Shown here piece by piece: positions 41,899-50,747 of a stretch of DNA of 64,000 bases. The DNA comes from CAVQXR01 sp046330455 (GTDB taxonomy: Bacteria; Actinomycetota; Thermoleophilia; Gaiellales; Gaiellaceae): the NCBI GenBank assembly GCA_046330455.1, contig JAXLSU010000001.1:62001-126000 (forward strand), read 5' to 3'. Under the pieces are notes generated by a model that was given only the letters and a program-made list of their open reading frames with translations, was not told the DNA's origin and made no database searches. Numbering within the stretch: the stretch's first letter is position 1; every line of letters begins with the position of its first letter. The translations under genes and the position numbers were made by a program.

Positions 41899-42969
41899 AT
41901 GGAGCGCATGCAGATCGCCACGGATGTGGAGCGCGGCGGCGCGCGTCCCGCGGCATCGCGACGGACGCGCGCGATCGTCGTGGGGGCGACGGTGGTCGGC
42001 CTCGCGGCCGGGATCGCCCTCGTGTTCGGGCTGGGTGGCCGGAGCGCCGCCTCCGCGCAGAGTGTGGTCGCCACGATCCGTGTCCCGGGCCATCCGGGAT
42101 GGATCACGGTCGGCGAGGACGCCATGTGGCTTTCGATGAACTGCGACATCGGCGGACCGTGCCAGACCAGGGGGTTCGTCCGGATCGACCTGGCGACCGG
42201 TGCGGTCGACCGGACCGTCGCGCTCGAGGGCGAGCCGAGCTTCAGTATCCGCGTGGGCGACGCGCTGATCGCGGGCTACTCGCCCAACGGATTCGGCAAG
42301 CCGAGCCAGGTTCTGCGGCTCGACTGGACGACGGGTGACATCCTCGCGCGAGCCTCGTTCCCGTACGGCAGTGGACAGCTCGCGGCGGGTGACGGGCAAC
42401 TGTGGCTGTCGGCCTTCCGGCCGGACAACGCAGGGATCGTCCAGCAGTTCGACCCGGTCACGCTCCGCCCGATCGGCGAGCCACTCCAGTACTCCGGACA
42501 CTACTCCAACGGCCTCGCCTACGGGGGCGGGATGCTCTGGGCGTCCGCCTCCGTGGACTCTCAGCTCGTCCGCATCGACCCGCGGACGGGCGACATGGCC
42601 CAGGTCACCGTCGGGCGCTTTCCCGTGGGAATCGCCGTGGCGGGCGGGAGCGTCTGGGTGGCCAACCGCGAAAGCGGAACCGTCAGCCGCGTCGACCCGA
42701 CGACCATGACGGTGGTCGGCGAGATCGAGACCGGAGGGAACTCGACCTGGATCATCGGTGCCGCGGGTTCGGTGTGGGTTGCGAGCCAGGACGAGGGGAC
42801 GGTGACCCGCATCGACGCGGTGACCGGAGAGAGGATCGGACAGCCGATCCGGATTGCCGAGCCGTCGACGACGGATGCGGCTGCCCAGGCGTTGGCGGCT
42901 TCCGAGGACTCGGTCTGGGTCACGAGCCTGACCGAGGACACGGTCTCGCGCATCGACCCGAGCCGGTGA
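41899..42969 (+). CDS. Membrane-anchored YVTN/NHL-type beta-propeller protein
   Basis: A 356-residue protein with one N-terminal membrane segment (about 26-50, AIVVGATVVGLAAGIALVFG), then six or seven blades of a WD/YVTN-like propeller with repeats such as GGSVWVANRESGTVSRVDP and GSVWVASQDEGTVTRID. The propeller would sit outside the membrane. Such proteins bind ligands or partners; no catalytic motif was seen. The ATG at 41899 was used; ATG 41908 is possible. The paired palindromes 62-105 nt upstream link it to the NarL system. Confidence 0.8.
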   Translation: MERMQIATDVERGGARPAASRRTRAIVVGATVVGLAAGIALVFGLGGRSAASAQSVVATIRVPGHPGWITVGEDAMWLSMNCDIGGPCQTRGFVRIDLATGAVDRTVALEGEPSFSIRVGDALIAGYSPNGFGKPSQVLRLDWTTGDILARASFPYGSGQLAAGDGQLWLSAFRPDNAGIVQQFDPVTLRPIGEPLQYSGHYSNGLAYGGGMLWASASVDSQLVRIDPRTGDMAQVTVGRFPVGIAVAGGSVWVANRESGTVSRVDPTTMTVVGEIETGGNSTWIIGAAGSVWVASQDEGTVTRIDAVTGERIGQPIRIAEPSTTDAAAQALAASEDSVWVTSLTEDTVSRIDPSR

Positions 42970-42978
42970 GGAGCGCAA

Positions 42979-44394
42979 CTACCGGAGCGGGCCGCGCAGC
43001 GCACCTCTCGCAGCCCAGTAGCCGCACATGCCGTGAACGCCGCCCCCGGGCGGCGTTGCCGACGAGCAGAGGAACAGTCCGGGAGCCGGGGTCGAGTACG
43101 GGCTCAGTCGTGCGACGGGCCGCGTGAACAGCTGGCGAAGGTCCTGGAGGCCGCCGTTGATGTCGCCGCCGGCGTAGTTGGGGTTGTACGCCTCGAGCGC
43201 GGCCGGGCCCATCACGTGACGGGCGAGGATCCGGTCGCGGAAGCCCGGTGCGAACCGCTCGATCTGCGCCTCGATCCGGTCGGTCATGTCGACGGTCGAG
43301 CCGTTCGGGACGTGGCAGTAGGCCCACGCGGTGTGCTTGCCCTCGGGCGCCCGGCTCGGATCGAAGAGGCTCTGCTGCGCCAGGAGCACGTAGGGACGCT
43401 CCGCGTGCTCTCCCCGCTCCATCGTGCCGCTCGGAGGCGGCGATCTCCTCGAGCGTCCCGCCGAGATGGACGGTCGCCGCCCGACCGCACTCCTCGGACC
43501 GCCACGGGATCGGGGCGTCGAGCGCGAGGTCGAGCTTGAAGACGCCCGGGCCGTACCGGTAGCCCTCGAGCCTTCGCCGGTACCCGTCGGGGAGCCGGCG
43601 ACCGGCGATCCGCAGGAGCTCGCGCGGCGTGAGGTCGAGGAGCACCGCGCGGCTCGGCGGTAGCTCGTCGAGCGAGTCGACCCGCCGGCCGGTCTCGATC
43701 TCGCCCCCGAGCGAGCGGAGGTAGGAGGCGAGCGAGTCCGCGATCGCCTGCGAGCCGCCCTTCGGGACCGGCCAGCCGACCGAGTGCCCGAGCAGACCGA
43801 GAACGAGCCCGAACGATGCGCTCGGCGAGCGCTCCAGGGGGAGCATCGAGTGCGCGGCGAGCCCCGCGAACAGCGCCCGCGCCTCGGCTCGCGAAACCGG
43901 CGGCGGGCGATGCCGGAGGCGGGTTGAATGGCCTCGAGCCCGAACCGCGAGAGGGTGAGGGGAGCGTGCGGCAGGCGGAGCGGGCCGAGGATCTCCTCGA
44001 GGATCGTGCCGGATCGAGCGACGAGCGGCCGCATCAGCCGCGCCCAGCCCTGGGCGTCGCCACCGAGTGTCGCCCCCGTCGCCTCGAACGACCGCTCGAG
44101 CACGGCGGCCGTGCCGTCGTCGAACGGGTGGGCGAGCGCGGCAGGCGGCTCGATCCATTCGAGCCCGTGGTCGCGAAGCGGCAACGATCGGAAGAAGGGC
44201 GAGGCAACGCCGAGCGGGTGGATCGCCGAGCAGACGTCGTGCCGGAAGCCCGGGAGCGTCAGCTCGGCCGTCCGCATCCCTCCTCCGACGGTCGGGGCCG
44301 CCTCGACGACGAGCACCGAGCGGCCCGCCCGTGCGAGCGTGATCGCGGCCGCGAGCCCGTTCGGCCCCGAGCCGACGACGATCGCGTCCGGCAC
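42979..44394 (-). pseudogene. FAD-dependent oxidoreductase (phytoene dehydrogenase-like), two compensating frameshifts
   Basis: The N-terminus has the FAD-binding motif AIVVGSGPNGLAAAITLA and GMRTAELTLPGF, typical of CrtI/NAD(P)-binding Rossmann oxidoreductases. From about 43888 to 43430 the protein continues in another frame (EARALFAGLAAHSMLPLERS, GWPVPKGGSQAIADSLASYL), then returns to the first frame (AERPYVLLAQQSLFD to VHGMCGYWAARGALRG). The changes are explained by one missing base near 43888 and one extra near 43430. If real, the product is broken; if sequence error, a normal protein of about 470 residues results. Start GTG 44394, 8 nt after the preceding gene. The substrate is unknown. 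Confidence 0.8.
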
Positions 44395-44402
44395 GCGGGC
44401 CG

Positions 44403-45116
44403 CTACCCCGTCGACTTCGAGCGGAACGCGTGGAAGCCGTTGCGAATCGCCGCCGAGTTCCGGATGTTCCCGGTCTTCGACCACTGCCGCTTGCGGTCGA
44501 CGCAGACGACCTGGGTCTCGACCGGTGCCTCGACGCCGAAGTGCGCCGCGAGATTCGCGAGCGTCTGCTCCCAGAACCGATCCTCCTGGCGGTGGCCGCC
44601 GAGCGAGAGGCCGAGCTCGGAGAGGGGATCCTGGGCGCGCATGAGCACCTGGGCCTGCGCGACCGTCGCGCCGCCGTCCTCGGCGGCGCTGAAGGTGATC
44701 CACCCGGCGAACATGTGTCCCTGCGGCGTCATCAACGTGAACGACTCGTCGTCCGCGTACAGCACCATCACTCCGGTCGAGAGCTTGATCCCGCCCGCGA
44801 CGCTGGCCCGAATGAGCGCAACCTCGCCCGGGTTGATCCCCGTCAGCGGCGCGTAGAACTGGTTCCCCTTCGGCCAGAACGAGGGGAAGCGCTCCTTCCA
44901 CGTGCGGATCACGTCGGTCGGGGTGCCCACGGCGGGGTCGAGCCGGACGCGGTACGTCTTCTGCCACAGCTTCCCGAAGCCCTGGATCGGGCCGACGAGC
45001 TGCTTGCCCTCGACGAGGTTCTTCGCGCCGGCGGGAACGTCCTCGACGTGGAGCTTCGAGACGGGCTTCGCCCAGTTCTCGGCCCCGCGCGGGCTCCCGG
45101 TCTCGTTCGTGCTCAT
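44403..45116 (-). CDS. Conserved protein of unknown function
   Basis: A 237-residue soluble protein I cannot assign. It has a central alpha/beta region (YRVRLDPAVGTPTDVIRTWK; MVLYADDESFTLMTPQGHMF; GWITFSAAEDGGATVAQAQV) that resembles a START/SRPBCC lipid-binding cavity, but this is a guess from strand pattern. GAGGAGGAG stands directly upstream of the ATG. It lies between the STAS genes and the flavin oxidoreductase and is on the same strand as both. Confidence 0.65.
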   Translation of the reverse strand: MSTNETGSPRGAENWAKPVSKLHVEDVPAGAKNLVEGKQLVGPIQGFGKLWQKTYRVRLDPAVGTPTDVIRTWKERFPSFWPKGNQFYAPLTGINPGEVALIRASVAGGIKLSTGVMVLYADDESFTLMTPQGHMFAGWITFSAAEDGGATVAQAQVLMRAQDPLSELGLSLGGHRQEDRFWEQTLANLAAHFGVEAPVETQVVCVDRKRQWSKTGNIRNSAAIRNGFHAFRSKSTG

Positions 45117-45125
45117 CGCTCCTCC

Positions 45126-45479
45126 TCAGGATGCCGCGGCGAGCGCGGCCGCCTCGTCGTCGTAGATCCCGATCGCCTCGTCGAGACGGGTCAGCTCGAA
45201 GATCTGCCGGTAGTGATCGTTGAGCCCGAAGGCGAGCAGGCGTTGCTTCTGGCGGTTCGCCCGCACGAGCAGGGTCACGAGCAGTCCGATCCCGCCGCTG
45301 TTCATGTACTCGAGCCCGCCGAAGTTCAGGATCACCGCACGAGCGCCGGACGGCGTCGCGCGCCCGTAGGCGTCCATGAGGACATCCTCGCTCGCGGCGG
45401 TGATGTCGCCCGAGATGTCGACGATCGACGTGCCGTCACCGGGACTGCGAACGTCCATCGTCAGGGTCGTGCTCGTCAT
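45126..45479 (-). CDS. STAS-domain anti-sigma factor antagonist
   Basis: A 117-residue STAS protein. The domain shows SIVDISGDITAASEDVLMDA, the phospho-acceptor region LEYMNSGGIGLLV and RLLAFGLNDHYRQIFELTRL. In partner-switching systems the dephosphorylated STAS protein binds an RsbW-type kinase and releases a sigma factor. ATG 45479 overlaps the previous stop by 4 nt and has GGAGGAGG 8 nt upstream. Confidence 0.88.
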   Translation of the reverse strand: MTSTTLTMDVRSPGDGTSIVDISGDITAASEDVLMDAYGRATPSGARAVILNFGGLEYMNSGGIGLLVTLLVRANRQKQRLLAFGLNDHYRQIFELTRLDEAIGIYDDEAAALAAAS

Positions 45480-45853
45480 TCAGGCACCTCCTCCGTTGTT
45501 CCCGGCTGCGTTCCGCCGACGGCGGCCTCCTCGTCCGGGAAGATCTGCATGAAGTCCGACAGGCGGGTGATCTCGAAGATCTCCCGGTAGTGATCGGCGA
45601 GCCCGCACGCCGTCACGTCGATGCGGTCCCGGCGGGCCTGGGCGAGGACTCCGACGATCAGGGCGATGCCCGTCGAGTTGATGTAGTCGACCCGGCCGAA
45701 GTTGAGGAGCACCGCCGGCGGGCTCCCGGTCGTCGCCTCGGCGTACGCTGCGTTCAGCGCCTCCTCTGCCGACCCGTCGATGTCGCCCGCGAGGTCGATC
45801 AGCGCGACGCCGGCGCGGCGTCGTACGTCCGTCTCAAGCCGGGTTGCCGGCAC
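45476..45853 (-). CDS. STAS-domain anti-sigma factor antagonist, second copy
   Basis: A 125-residue STAS protein related to its neighbour: VALIDLAGDIDGSAEEALNA, the acceptor region VDYINSTGIALIV and GLADHYREIFEITRL. Paired STAS proteins with a SpoIIE phosphatase may be alternative targets of the same phosphatase. Its start overlaps the phosphatase gene by 20 nt. Confidence 0.88.
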   Translation of the reverse strand: MPATRLETDVRRRAGVALIDLAGDIDGSAEEALNAAYAEATTGSPPAVLLNFGRVDYINSTGIALIVGVLAQARRDRIDVTACGLADHYREIFEITRLSDFMQIFPDEEAAVGGTQPGTTEEVPE

Positions 45854-47462
45854 TGTCGTCTCCTTTCAGGTGGAGCACGAGCTCGACCGTGTGGTGGGTC
45901 TCGTCGCTTCTGACCACGAGCTCGTCGACCATGTTCTCGATCAGGAAGAGGCCCCAGCCGCGCGGCTTCTGCAGTCCTGCGAGCTTGGCCTCGATGTCGG
46001 GCGTCTCGGCCTCCGCGATCGGGCGCTCTCCGCCCTGGTCGGTGATGCTGACCCGCAGCTCGTCCTCCGACGACGTGACGCGGACCCGGACGGGCAGCTC
46101 GGGCCGGCCCTGGTTTCCGTGCTCGATCGCGTTCATCGCCGCCTCGGCGACCGCGGTCTTGAGACGCTCGAGACGGGTCGAGGGAACGGCGAGCTCTTCC
46201 ACGGAGCCGGCGACACGGGTCATCACCTCACGCTCGTTGCCCTCCTCGCTCCGCACCTCGAACTCGGCGAGGAGCCGGTCGCTGCCGTTCATGGCAACCG
46301 GCTGGACGACTCCCGTGCGTTGCAGCGCGACCATCGTGATGTCGTCCTCCTGCTCCCAGCCCTCGCCCGTGAACGACTCGAGCTCGACGAGCAGACGGTC
46401 GATCAGCTCGGTGCCTGCGCCGTGCTCGGCGACGAGCGCTGCGAGACGTGGCCCGCCGAACATCTGCCGGTCGGGATCGTGCGCCTCGACGAGCCCGTCG
46501 CTATACAGGAGAAGGCTGTCGCCGGGAGCGAGCGACGCCTCGTTCTCCTCGTAGGTCATCCCCGTCATGAGCCCGAGCGGCATGCCGGTCGCCCGCAGCT
46601 CGATCGGGCCGACCGCGGTTCGCGCGAACGGCAGGTTGTGCCCGGCGTTGGCGAAGCGAAGCACGCCGGTCGCCGGGTCGAGGACGCCGTAGAGGCAGGT
46701 GACGAACATCTTCGGAGGGATGTCCGGGCAGAGCAGCTCGTTCACCCGCTCGAGCACCTCGCCCGGCGAGACGACCCGCTGGGCCGAGGCGCGCAGCACG
46801 CTCCGCGTCGCCGCCATCACCATCGCCGCGGGCACGCCCTTGTCGGTCACGTCGCCGACGACGAGCCCGACCTTGCCGTCGGGCAGCTCGATGAAGTCGT
46901 AGAAGTCGCCGCCGACCGCGCGGGCAGGGCGGTAGTAGGCCGCCACCTGCCAGCCCGGGAGGTCGGGGAGCTCGGTGGGAAGGAAGTTCTGCTGGATCAG
47001 CCGCGCGACCTCGAGCTCCTGCTCGATGCGCTCGCGCGCCCTGACCTCCGCCTCCTGCTCGCGGACGAGCTGGCCGACCCTGACGGCCGGCGCCGCCTGC
47101 GCGGCGAGGTTGTCGAGCAGCTTGCGGTCGTCGCTCGAGTAGGCCTGGTCGGAAAGGCGCGGGCCGAGGTTCAGGAGCCCGATCAACTCGCCCTGGCTGA
47201 CGAGCGGGACGACGAGCTTCACGCCGGCCGCACGCAGCCCGGCGAGCGCCGGAGACTCGAGCTCGAGCGCCTCGATGTCGACGGCACCGGTGGCACCCTG
47301 GAAGTAGGCGATGATCGGGTCGTTGGGGGCGATGTCCACCGGCGGCGCATCGAGCTCGCGCAACCCGACGGCGGGTACCTCCGGTGCCGGCGCCTGGGCG
47401 TCGGTGGTCGCCGTCCGGCTGCGGCCGAGCCTCCGTCTGAGCGCCTGCGGAAACGTGGTCAT
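45834..47462 (-). CDS. SpoIIE-type PP2C phosphatase with GAF-like and RsbW-like ATPase domains
   Basis: A 542-residue regulator. A GAF-like domain (about 45-140, VKLVVPLVSQGELIGLLNLG) is followed by a coiled linker (EQEAEVRARERIEQELEVAR) and a SpoIIE phosphatase (about 165-370; RAVGGDFYDFIELPD, VVGDVTDKGVPAAMVMA, LLYSDGLVEA and QEDDITMVAL with its metal-binding Asp). A C-terminal HATPase (about 385-535) shows AVAEAAMNAIEHGN and GWGLFLIENMVDE, as in RsbW. One protein thus combines the phosphatase and kinase arms of a partner-switch, with two STAS antagonists encoded just downstream. No cognate sigma factor is adjacent. Confidence 0.9.
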   Translation of the reverse strand: MTTFPQALRRRLGRSRTATTDAQAPAPEVPAVGLRELDAPPVDIAPNDPIIAYFQGATGAVDIEALELESPALAGLRAAGVKLVVPLVSQGELIGLLNLGPRLSDQAYSSDDRKLLDNLAAQAAPAVRVGQLVREQEAEVRARERIEQELEVARLIQQNFLPTELPDLPGWQVAAYYRPARAVGGDFYDFIELPDGKVGLVVGDVTDKGVPAAMVMAATRSVLRASAQRVVSPGEVLERVNELLCPDIPPKMFVTCLYGVLDPATGVLRFANAGHNLPFARTAVGPIELRATGMPLGLMTGMTYEENEASLAPGDSLLLYSDGLVEAHDPDRQMFGGPRLAALVAEHGAGTELIDRLLVELESFTGEGWEQEDDITMVALQRTGVVQPVAMNGSDRLLAEFEVRSEEGNEREVMTRVAGSVEELAVPSTRLERLKTAVAEAAMNAIEHGNQGRPELPVRVRVTSSEDELRVSITDQGGERPIAEAETPDIEAKLAGLQKPRGWGLFLIENMVDELVVRSDETHHTVELVLHLKGDDSAGNPA

Positions 47463-47485
47463 CTCGGGTCCTTTCTACTCCCCGA

Positions 47486-47505
47486 CCGTCCGGAGATCGT
47501 TACGG
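47486..47505. promoter_or_regulatory. Element shared with the promoter of the BTAD regulator gene
   Basis: CCGTCCGGAGATCGTTACGG lies 24 nt upstream of the SpoIIE gene start. CCGTCCGGAAAGCGTTACG at 53255 differs at two positions over these 19 bases, and stands upstream of the BTAD regulator in the opposite orientation relative to the gene. It could be a common operator. Confidence 0.35.
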
Positions 47506-47521
47506 GGAGTACCGGCGTCGC

Positions 47522-48853
47522 TCATCGCTCGACCTCTGCCGCGAAGAGGCGCCGCTCGCCGTCGAGGCCCTTCAGCGAGAACGCGCCGCGATCCGTGAAG
47601 CGGATCGGCGCCCCCGCCACGAGGTCGGGTACGACGCCCGAGACGAAGATCTCACCCGCGCCTGCCTCCGAGGCCACCCTGGCCGCGACGTGGACGGCGA
47701 TTCCCCCGAGGTCGTTCCCGATCAGCTCGCACTCGCCCGTGTGAATGCCTGCGCGCAGCTCGAGGTCGAGCTCGCGAACTGCGTCGAGGGCGGCCGTCGC
47801 GCAGCGGATCGCCCGGGTCGGGCCGTCGAAGGTCGCGAGGAAGCCGTCGCCCAGCGTCTGCACCTCCTGTCCGCCGAAGCGTTCGAGCTCCTGCCGTACC
47901 ACCTCGCGGTGGTCCTCGAGCAGCTCGCGCCACCGCCGATCGCCGAGCTCGCGGGCGCGCTCGGTCGAGCCGACGATGTCCGTGAACAGCAGCGTCGTCA
48001 GGATGCGGGCCGGCTCCGGAGTGCCGCGGGCGCCGGTCGCGAACTCCTCGATCTCGCCGAGCACTGCCTCCGCGTCGCCCGCCCAGGGCCAGTGGTCGGC
48101 GCCCGGCAGCTCGATCAGCTCGGCGCCGGGGATCCGCTCTGCGAGGTAGCGGCCGTGCTCGACGGCCACGAGCGGGTCGTCCGTGCGGTGGAGAACGAGC
48201 GTCGGTGCCGCGATCCGTGGGAGCGCATCGCGCACGTCGAGAGCCGTGTTCATCTGCATCAGCGTCGTTGCCATGCCGGGGCTCGCCGAGAGGCGGACGA
48301 GGCGGGCGAACCAGGCCCTGTACCGGTCGTCGGCCTCGGTCGCGAGAAGCTCCGCACCATCACCGCTTCCCCAGCCGTCCTCCGACGCCGAGAGGTAGAG
48401 CTGGATCGCGGCAGGGCTCCAGCCCCACTGGTACTCATCGTCGGCGGTGAACTTCGCAAGGCCCGCGTAGAGGACGAGCCCCGCGACCCGGTCCGGGCTC
48501 TCCGCAGCGAATGCGGCGGAGAGCGCAGCCCCCTCGAAGACCCCGAGCAGGATTGCGCGCTCCGACCCGGCGGCGTCCATGACCGCACGGATGTCCGCGA
48601 CGCGCTCCTCGAGCGACGCCGCGCCGGCGACCGGATCCGAGAGGCCGGTGCCGCGCTTGTCCAGGAGGACGAGCCGGGAGAACGACTCCAGGCGGCGCAG
48701 AAAACGGGCGAACGGCGAGTGCTCCCAGCTCCACTCGACGTGGGAGAGGAAGCCGGGCACGTAGACGAGGTCGATCGGTCCGTCGCCGGCGACCTGATAG
48801 GCGATCGTGACGCCGTCGTTCCGCGCGTACCGGGTCTGCGGGGAAGAAGTCAC
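47522..48853 (-). CDS. Alpha/beta-hydrolase fused to class III adenylate/guanylate cyclase
   Basis: A 443-residue fusion. Residues about 1-265 form an alpha/beta-hydrolase domain, but the nucleophile elbow reads LLGVFEGAALS, so the Ser of GxSxG is Phe; the domain is probably a sensor rather than an enzyme. Residues about 280-440 are a class III cyclase with metal-binding Asp in LFTDIVGSTERA and LGDGFLATFDG. GIHTGECE and VHVAARVAS follow; the usual Asn of NxxxR is His here. The architecture is that of mycobacterial Rv1900c. cAMP or cGMP production is plausible but not assured. GTG 48853, divergent from the HTH/PIN genes. Confidence 0.88.
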   Translation of the reverse strand: MTSSPQTRYARNDGVTIAYQVAGDGPIDLVYVPGFLSHVEWSWEHSPFARFLRRLESFSRLVLLDKRGTGLSDPVAGAASLEERVADIRAVMDAAGSERAILLGVFEGAALSAAFAAESPDRVAGLVLYAGLAKFTADDEYQWGWSPAAIQLYLSASEDGWGSGDGAELLATEADDRYRAWFARLVRLSASPGMATTLMQMNTALDVRDALPRIAAPTLVLHRTDDPLVAVEHGRYLAERIPGAELIELPGADHWPWAGDAEAVLGEIEEFATGARGTPEPARILTTLLFTDIVGSTERARELGDRRWRELLEDHREVVRQELERFGGQEVQTLGDGFLATFDGPTRAIRCATAALDAVRELDLELRAGIHTGECELIGNDLGGIAVHVAARVASEAGAGEIFVSGVVPDLVAGAPIRFTDRGAFSLKGLDGERRLFAAEVER

Positions 48854-48904
48854 GCGACTCTCTGCAGCGGGTGTTGGAGCGGCAGGTGGCAGTATTCAAC
48901 TACA

Positions 48905-49153
48905 TTGCTGACGGTCCCGGAAGCGGCGCGACGCACGGGAAGGAACCCCGAGACGATTCGCCGCTGGATTCGCTCCGGGCGGCTGCGATCGCGCAAGGTC
49001 GGAACCCAGCACCTCATCGATGAGCGCGACCTTGCCGAGGCGATTGCCCGGGAGCCCTCCCTGCCGCTGCCCGCGGGATGGAGGACCACCTGGACGGGCG
49101 AGGCGATGCCCGACTGGGTCGCCCTCGTTCGCGGGGCCCGGGACGCTCGCTGA
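48905..49153 (+). CDS. Excisionase/MerR-type helix-turn-helix protein, candidate antitoxin
   Basis: An 82-residue DNA-binding protein. The N-terminal domain TVPEAARRTGRNPETIRRWI then SGRLRSRKVGTQHLIDERDL is an excisionase-family helix-turn-helix. The C-terminal tail (LPAGWRTTWTGEAMPDWVAL) would contact the toxin. The TTG at 48905 is the start that fits the domain boundary; a -10-like TATTCA lies 12 nt upstream, so the transcript may be leaderless. The PIN gene starts 2 nt after the stop. Confidence 0.75.
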   Translation: MLTVPEAARRTGRNPETIRRWIRSGRLRSRKVGTQHLIDERDLAEAIAREPSLPLPAGWRTTWTGEAMPDWVALVRGARDAR

Positions 49154-49155
49154 GC

Positions 49156-49551
49156 GTGCTCGTCCTCGACGCCAACGTCGCCCTCGCCGCTGCGGCGCGC
49201 GAGGGCGGCTTCGAGCCGTTCGACGGCGAGGAGCTCGTGGCGCCTCCCCTGTTGTGGCCGGAGGCTCGCTCCGCGCTCCACGTCGCAGTCTGGAGGGGGC
49301 TCGTCTCGGAGCGGGTGGCCGAGCGCTCCCTCACCCTTCTCGAGTCCGAGATCGTGCGCGAGCACCGGCACCGCGGCCTCGGACGGGAGGCCTGGCGGAT
49401 CGCCGGCGAGCTCGGCTGGCAGAACACGTACGACGCCGAGTACCTGGCACTCGCCTCGCTCGTCGGCGCAGCCATCGTCACCCTCGATCGCCGGATCCAG
49501 CACGCCGCCGAGCGGCTCGACATCCGAGTCGATCTCTCGAGGCTGCGCTGA
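49156..49551 (+). CDS. PIN-domain protein, candidate VapC-like toxin
   Basis: A 131-residue PIN-domain protein with acidic residues in LVLDANVAL, LLWPEARSAL, NTYDAEYLALA and VTLDRRIQ, a complete PIN active site. It is probably an RNase toxin controlled by the HTH protein encoded 2 nt upstream. Start GTG 49156. Its 3' end is 8 nt from the convergent sensor gene. Confidence 0.85.
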   Translation: MLVLDANVALAAAAREGGFEPFDGEELVAPPLLWPEARSALHVAVWRGLVSERVAERSLTLLESEIVREHRHRGLGREAWRIAGELGWQNTYDAEYLALASLVGAAIVTLDRRIQHAAERLDIRVDLSRLR

Positions 49552-49559
49552 CCGCCGGC

Positions 49560-50747
49560 TCATTTCTGGGGTTCCCGGAGCCAGAGCGACACGTGGGCGG
49601 GCTCCAGCGTCTCGCGCACGGCGGCGCCGAGGTTCGTTGCGAGCTCGTCGAGATCGACCTCGTCGCGGAGCCGGACGCTGAACGCGGTGAGCGTCTGGTG
49701 GGCGTCGTAGCGGCGCCGGTAGAAGCGCCGGTCGACGAACGCCTGGATCCGGGCCCGGGCCGGGCGGAAGAGGGCGGCGACGGCGAGGGTCGAGCCGGCG
49801 ATCGCGAGGTCGTTGCCGCGGGTCAGGCTGCCGAACACCGCCTGCAGGCCGAGTACTATCGCGAAGTACAGCCCGGCGAGCCCGCCGGTCAGGACGCCGT
49901 AGACGAGCGTCCTGCGAACGATCACGTCGACGTCCCACAGCTGGTGGCGGAGCACCGCGATGCCCGTCGAGATCGGGATTCCGGCGATCGCGACCACGAC
50001 CCCTGGCCAGCTCCAATCGTCCGGCATTGCGAATGCGACGACGAGGAGCAGGACGCAGGCGGCAAAGGCGCGGACGACGAAACGCAGCTGTTCCCGCTCG
50101 CGGCCCGATGCCCGCCGTAGGCGGATCACGAGCGAGGCGAACGAGAGGACCGCAGCGATCCCGAGCACGACCCCTGCGACGAGCAACACGACCTCGGCGC
50201 CCGGGACGCCGAGCGGATTCTCGACCGCGACGAACTCGACGCCGTCCTGGGGCCCGGCCGTGAGCGCAGCGCCCACCGTTCCGATCGAGAGCGCGCCGAG
50301 CGTCGCCCACAGGAGCGGTCGCCAGCGGCGCGACGGGAGGCTCCCGTTGGGAAAGAGCAGGATCAGGATCGTGAACGGCATCGTGACCGCCGGGAACCAG
50401 AACCAGGACGAGATCCACACCGAGGCGTCGAAGCCCGGAGCTCCCGGCCGCACGAGGTAGGCGTAGGCGGCGTACTCGTAGGACGTGAACCCGAGGGCGA
50501 AGAAGAGCGAGGTGGCGGCGAAGATCCACCCGATCGGGTTGGCAGGCTGGCGCCGGCCGACCAGGGCGCCGATCGGCAGCAGTGTGAGGGTCATGACCAG
50601 GATGGTGGAGGTGCTGGCGGCATTGGCGCGCCTTCCCGCCTCAGACGTCTCCACGAGGAGCATGAAGACGAGCCCCGCCAGGACGATGACGGCGACGGGG
50701 ATCCATGCGTGCCTCGCGACGCGGGTCGCGAGGGAGCGGGCGCTCAT
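49560..50747 (-). CDS. Membrane sensor-like protein, paralogue 1 of 3 (no kinase domain)
   Basis: A 395-residue membrane protein with about ten hydrophobic segments over residues 12-320. The C-terminal region GNDLAIAGSTLAVAALFRPA then FVDRRFYRRRYDA, a helix (LRDEVDLDELATNLGAAV) and HVSLWLREP is the input part of many actinobacterial membrane histidine kinases. It stops exactly where a GAF/kinase part would continue. All three tandem copies end at this point, so they are stand-alone sensors or remnants rather than random truncations. ATG 50747 overlaps the previous stop by 4 nt. Confidence 0.75.
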   Translation of the reverse strand: MSARSLATRVARHAWIPVAVIVLAGLVFMLLVETSEAGRRANAASTSTILVMTLTLLPIGALVGRRQPANPIGWIFAATSLFFALGFTSYEYAAYAYLVRPGAPGFDASVWISSWFWFPAVTMPFTILILLFPNGSLPSRRWRPLLWATLGALSIGTVGAALTAGPQDGVEFVAVENPLGVPGAEVVLLVAGVVLGIAAVLSFASLVIRLRRASGREREQLRFVVRAFAACVLLLVVAFAMPDDWSWPGVVVAIAGIPISTGIAVLRHQLWDVDVIVRRTLVYGVLTGGLAGLYFAIVLGLQAVFGSLTRGNDLAIAGSTLAVAALFRPARARIQAFVDRRFYRRRYDAHQTLTAFSVRLRDEVDLDELATNLGAAVRETLEPAHVSLWLREPQK

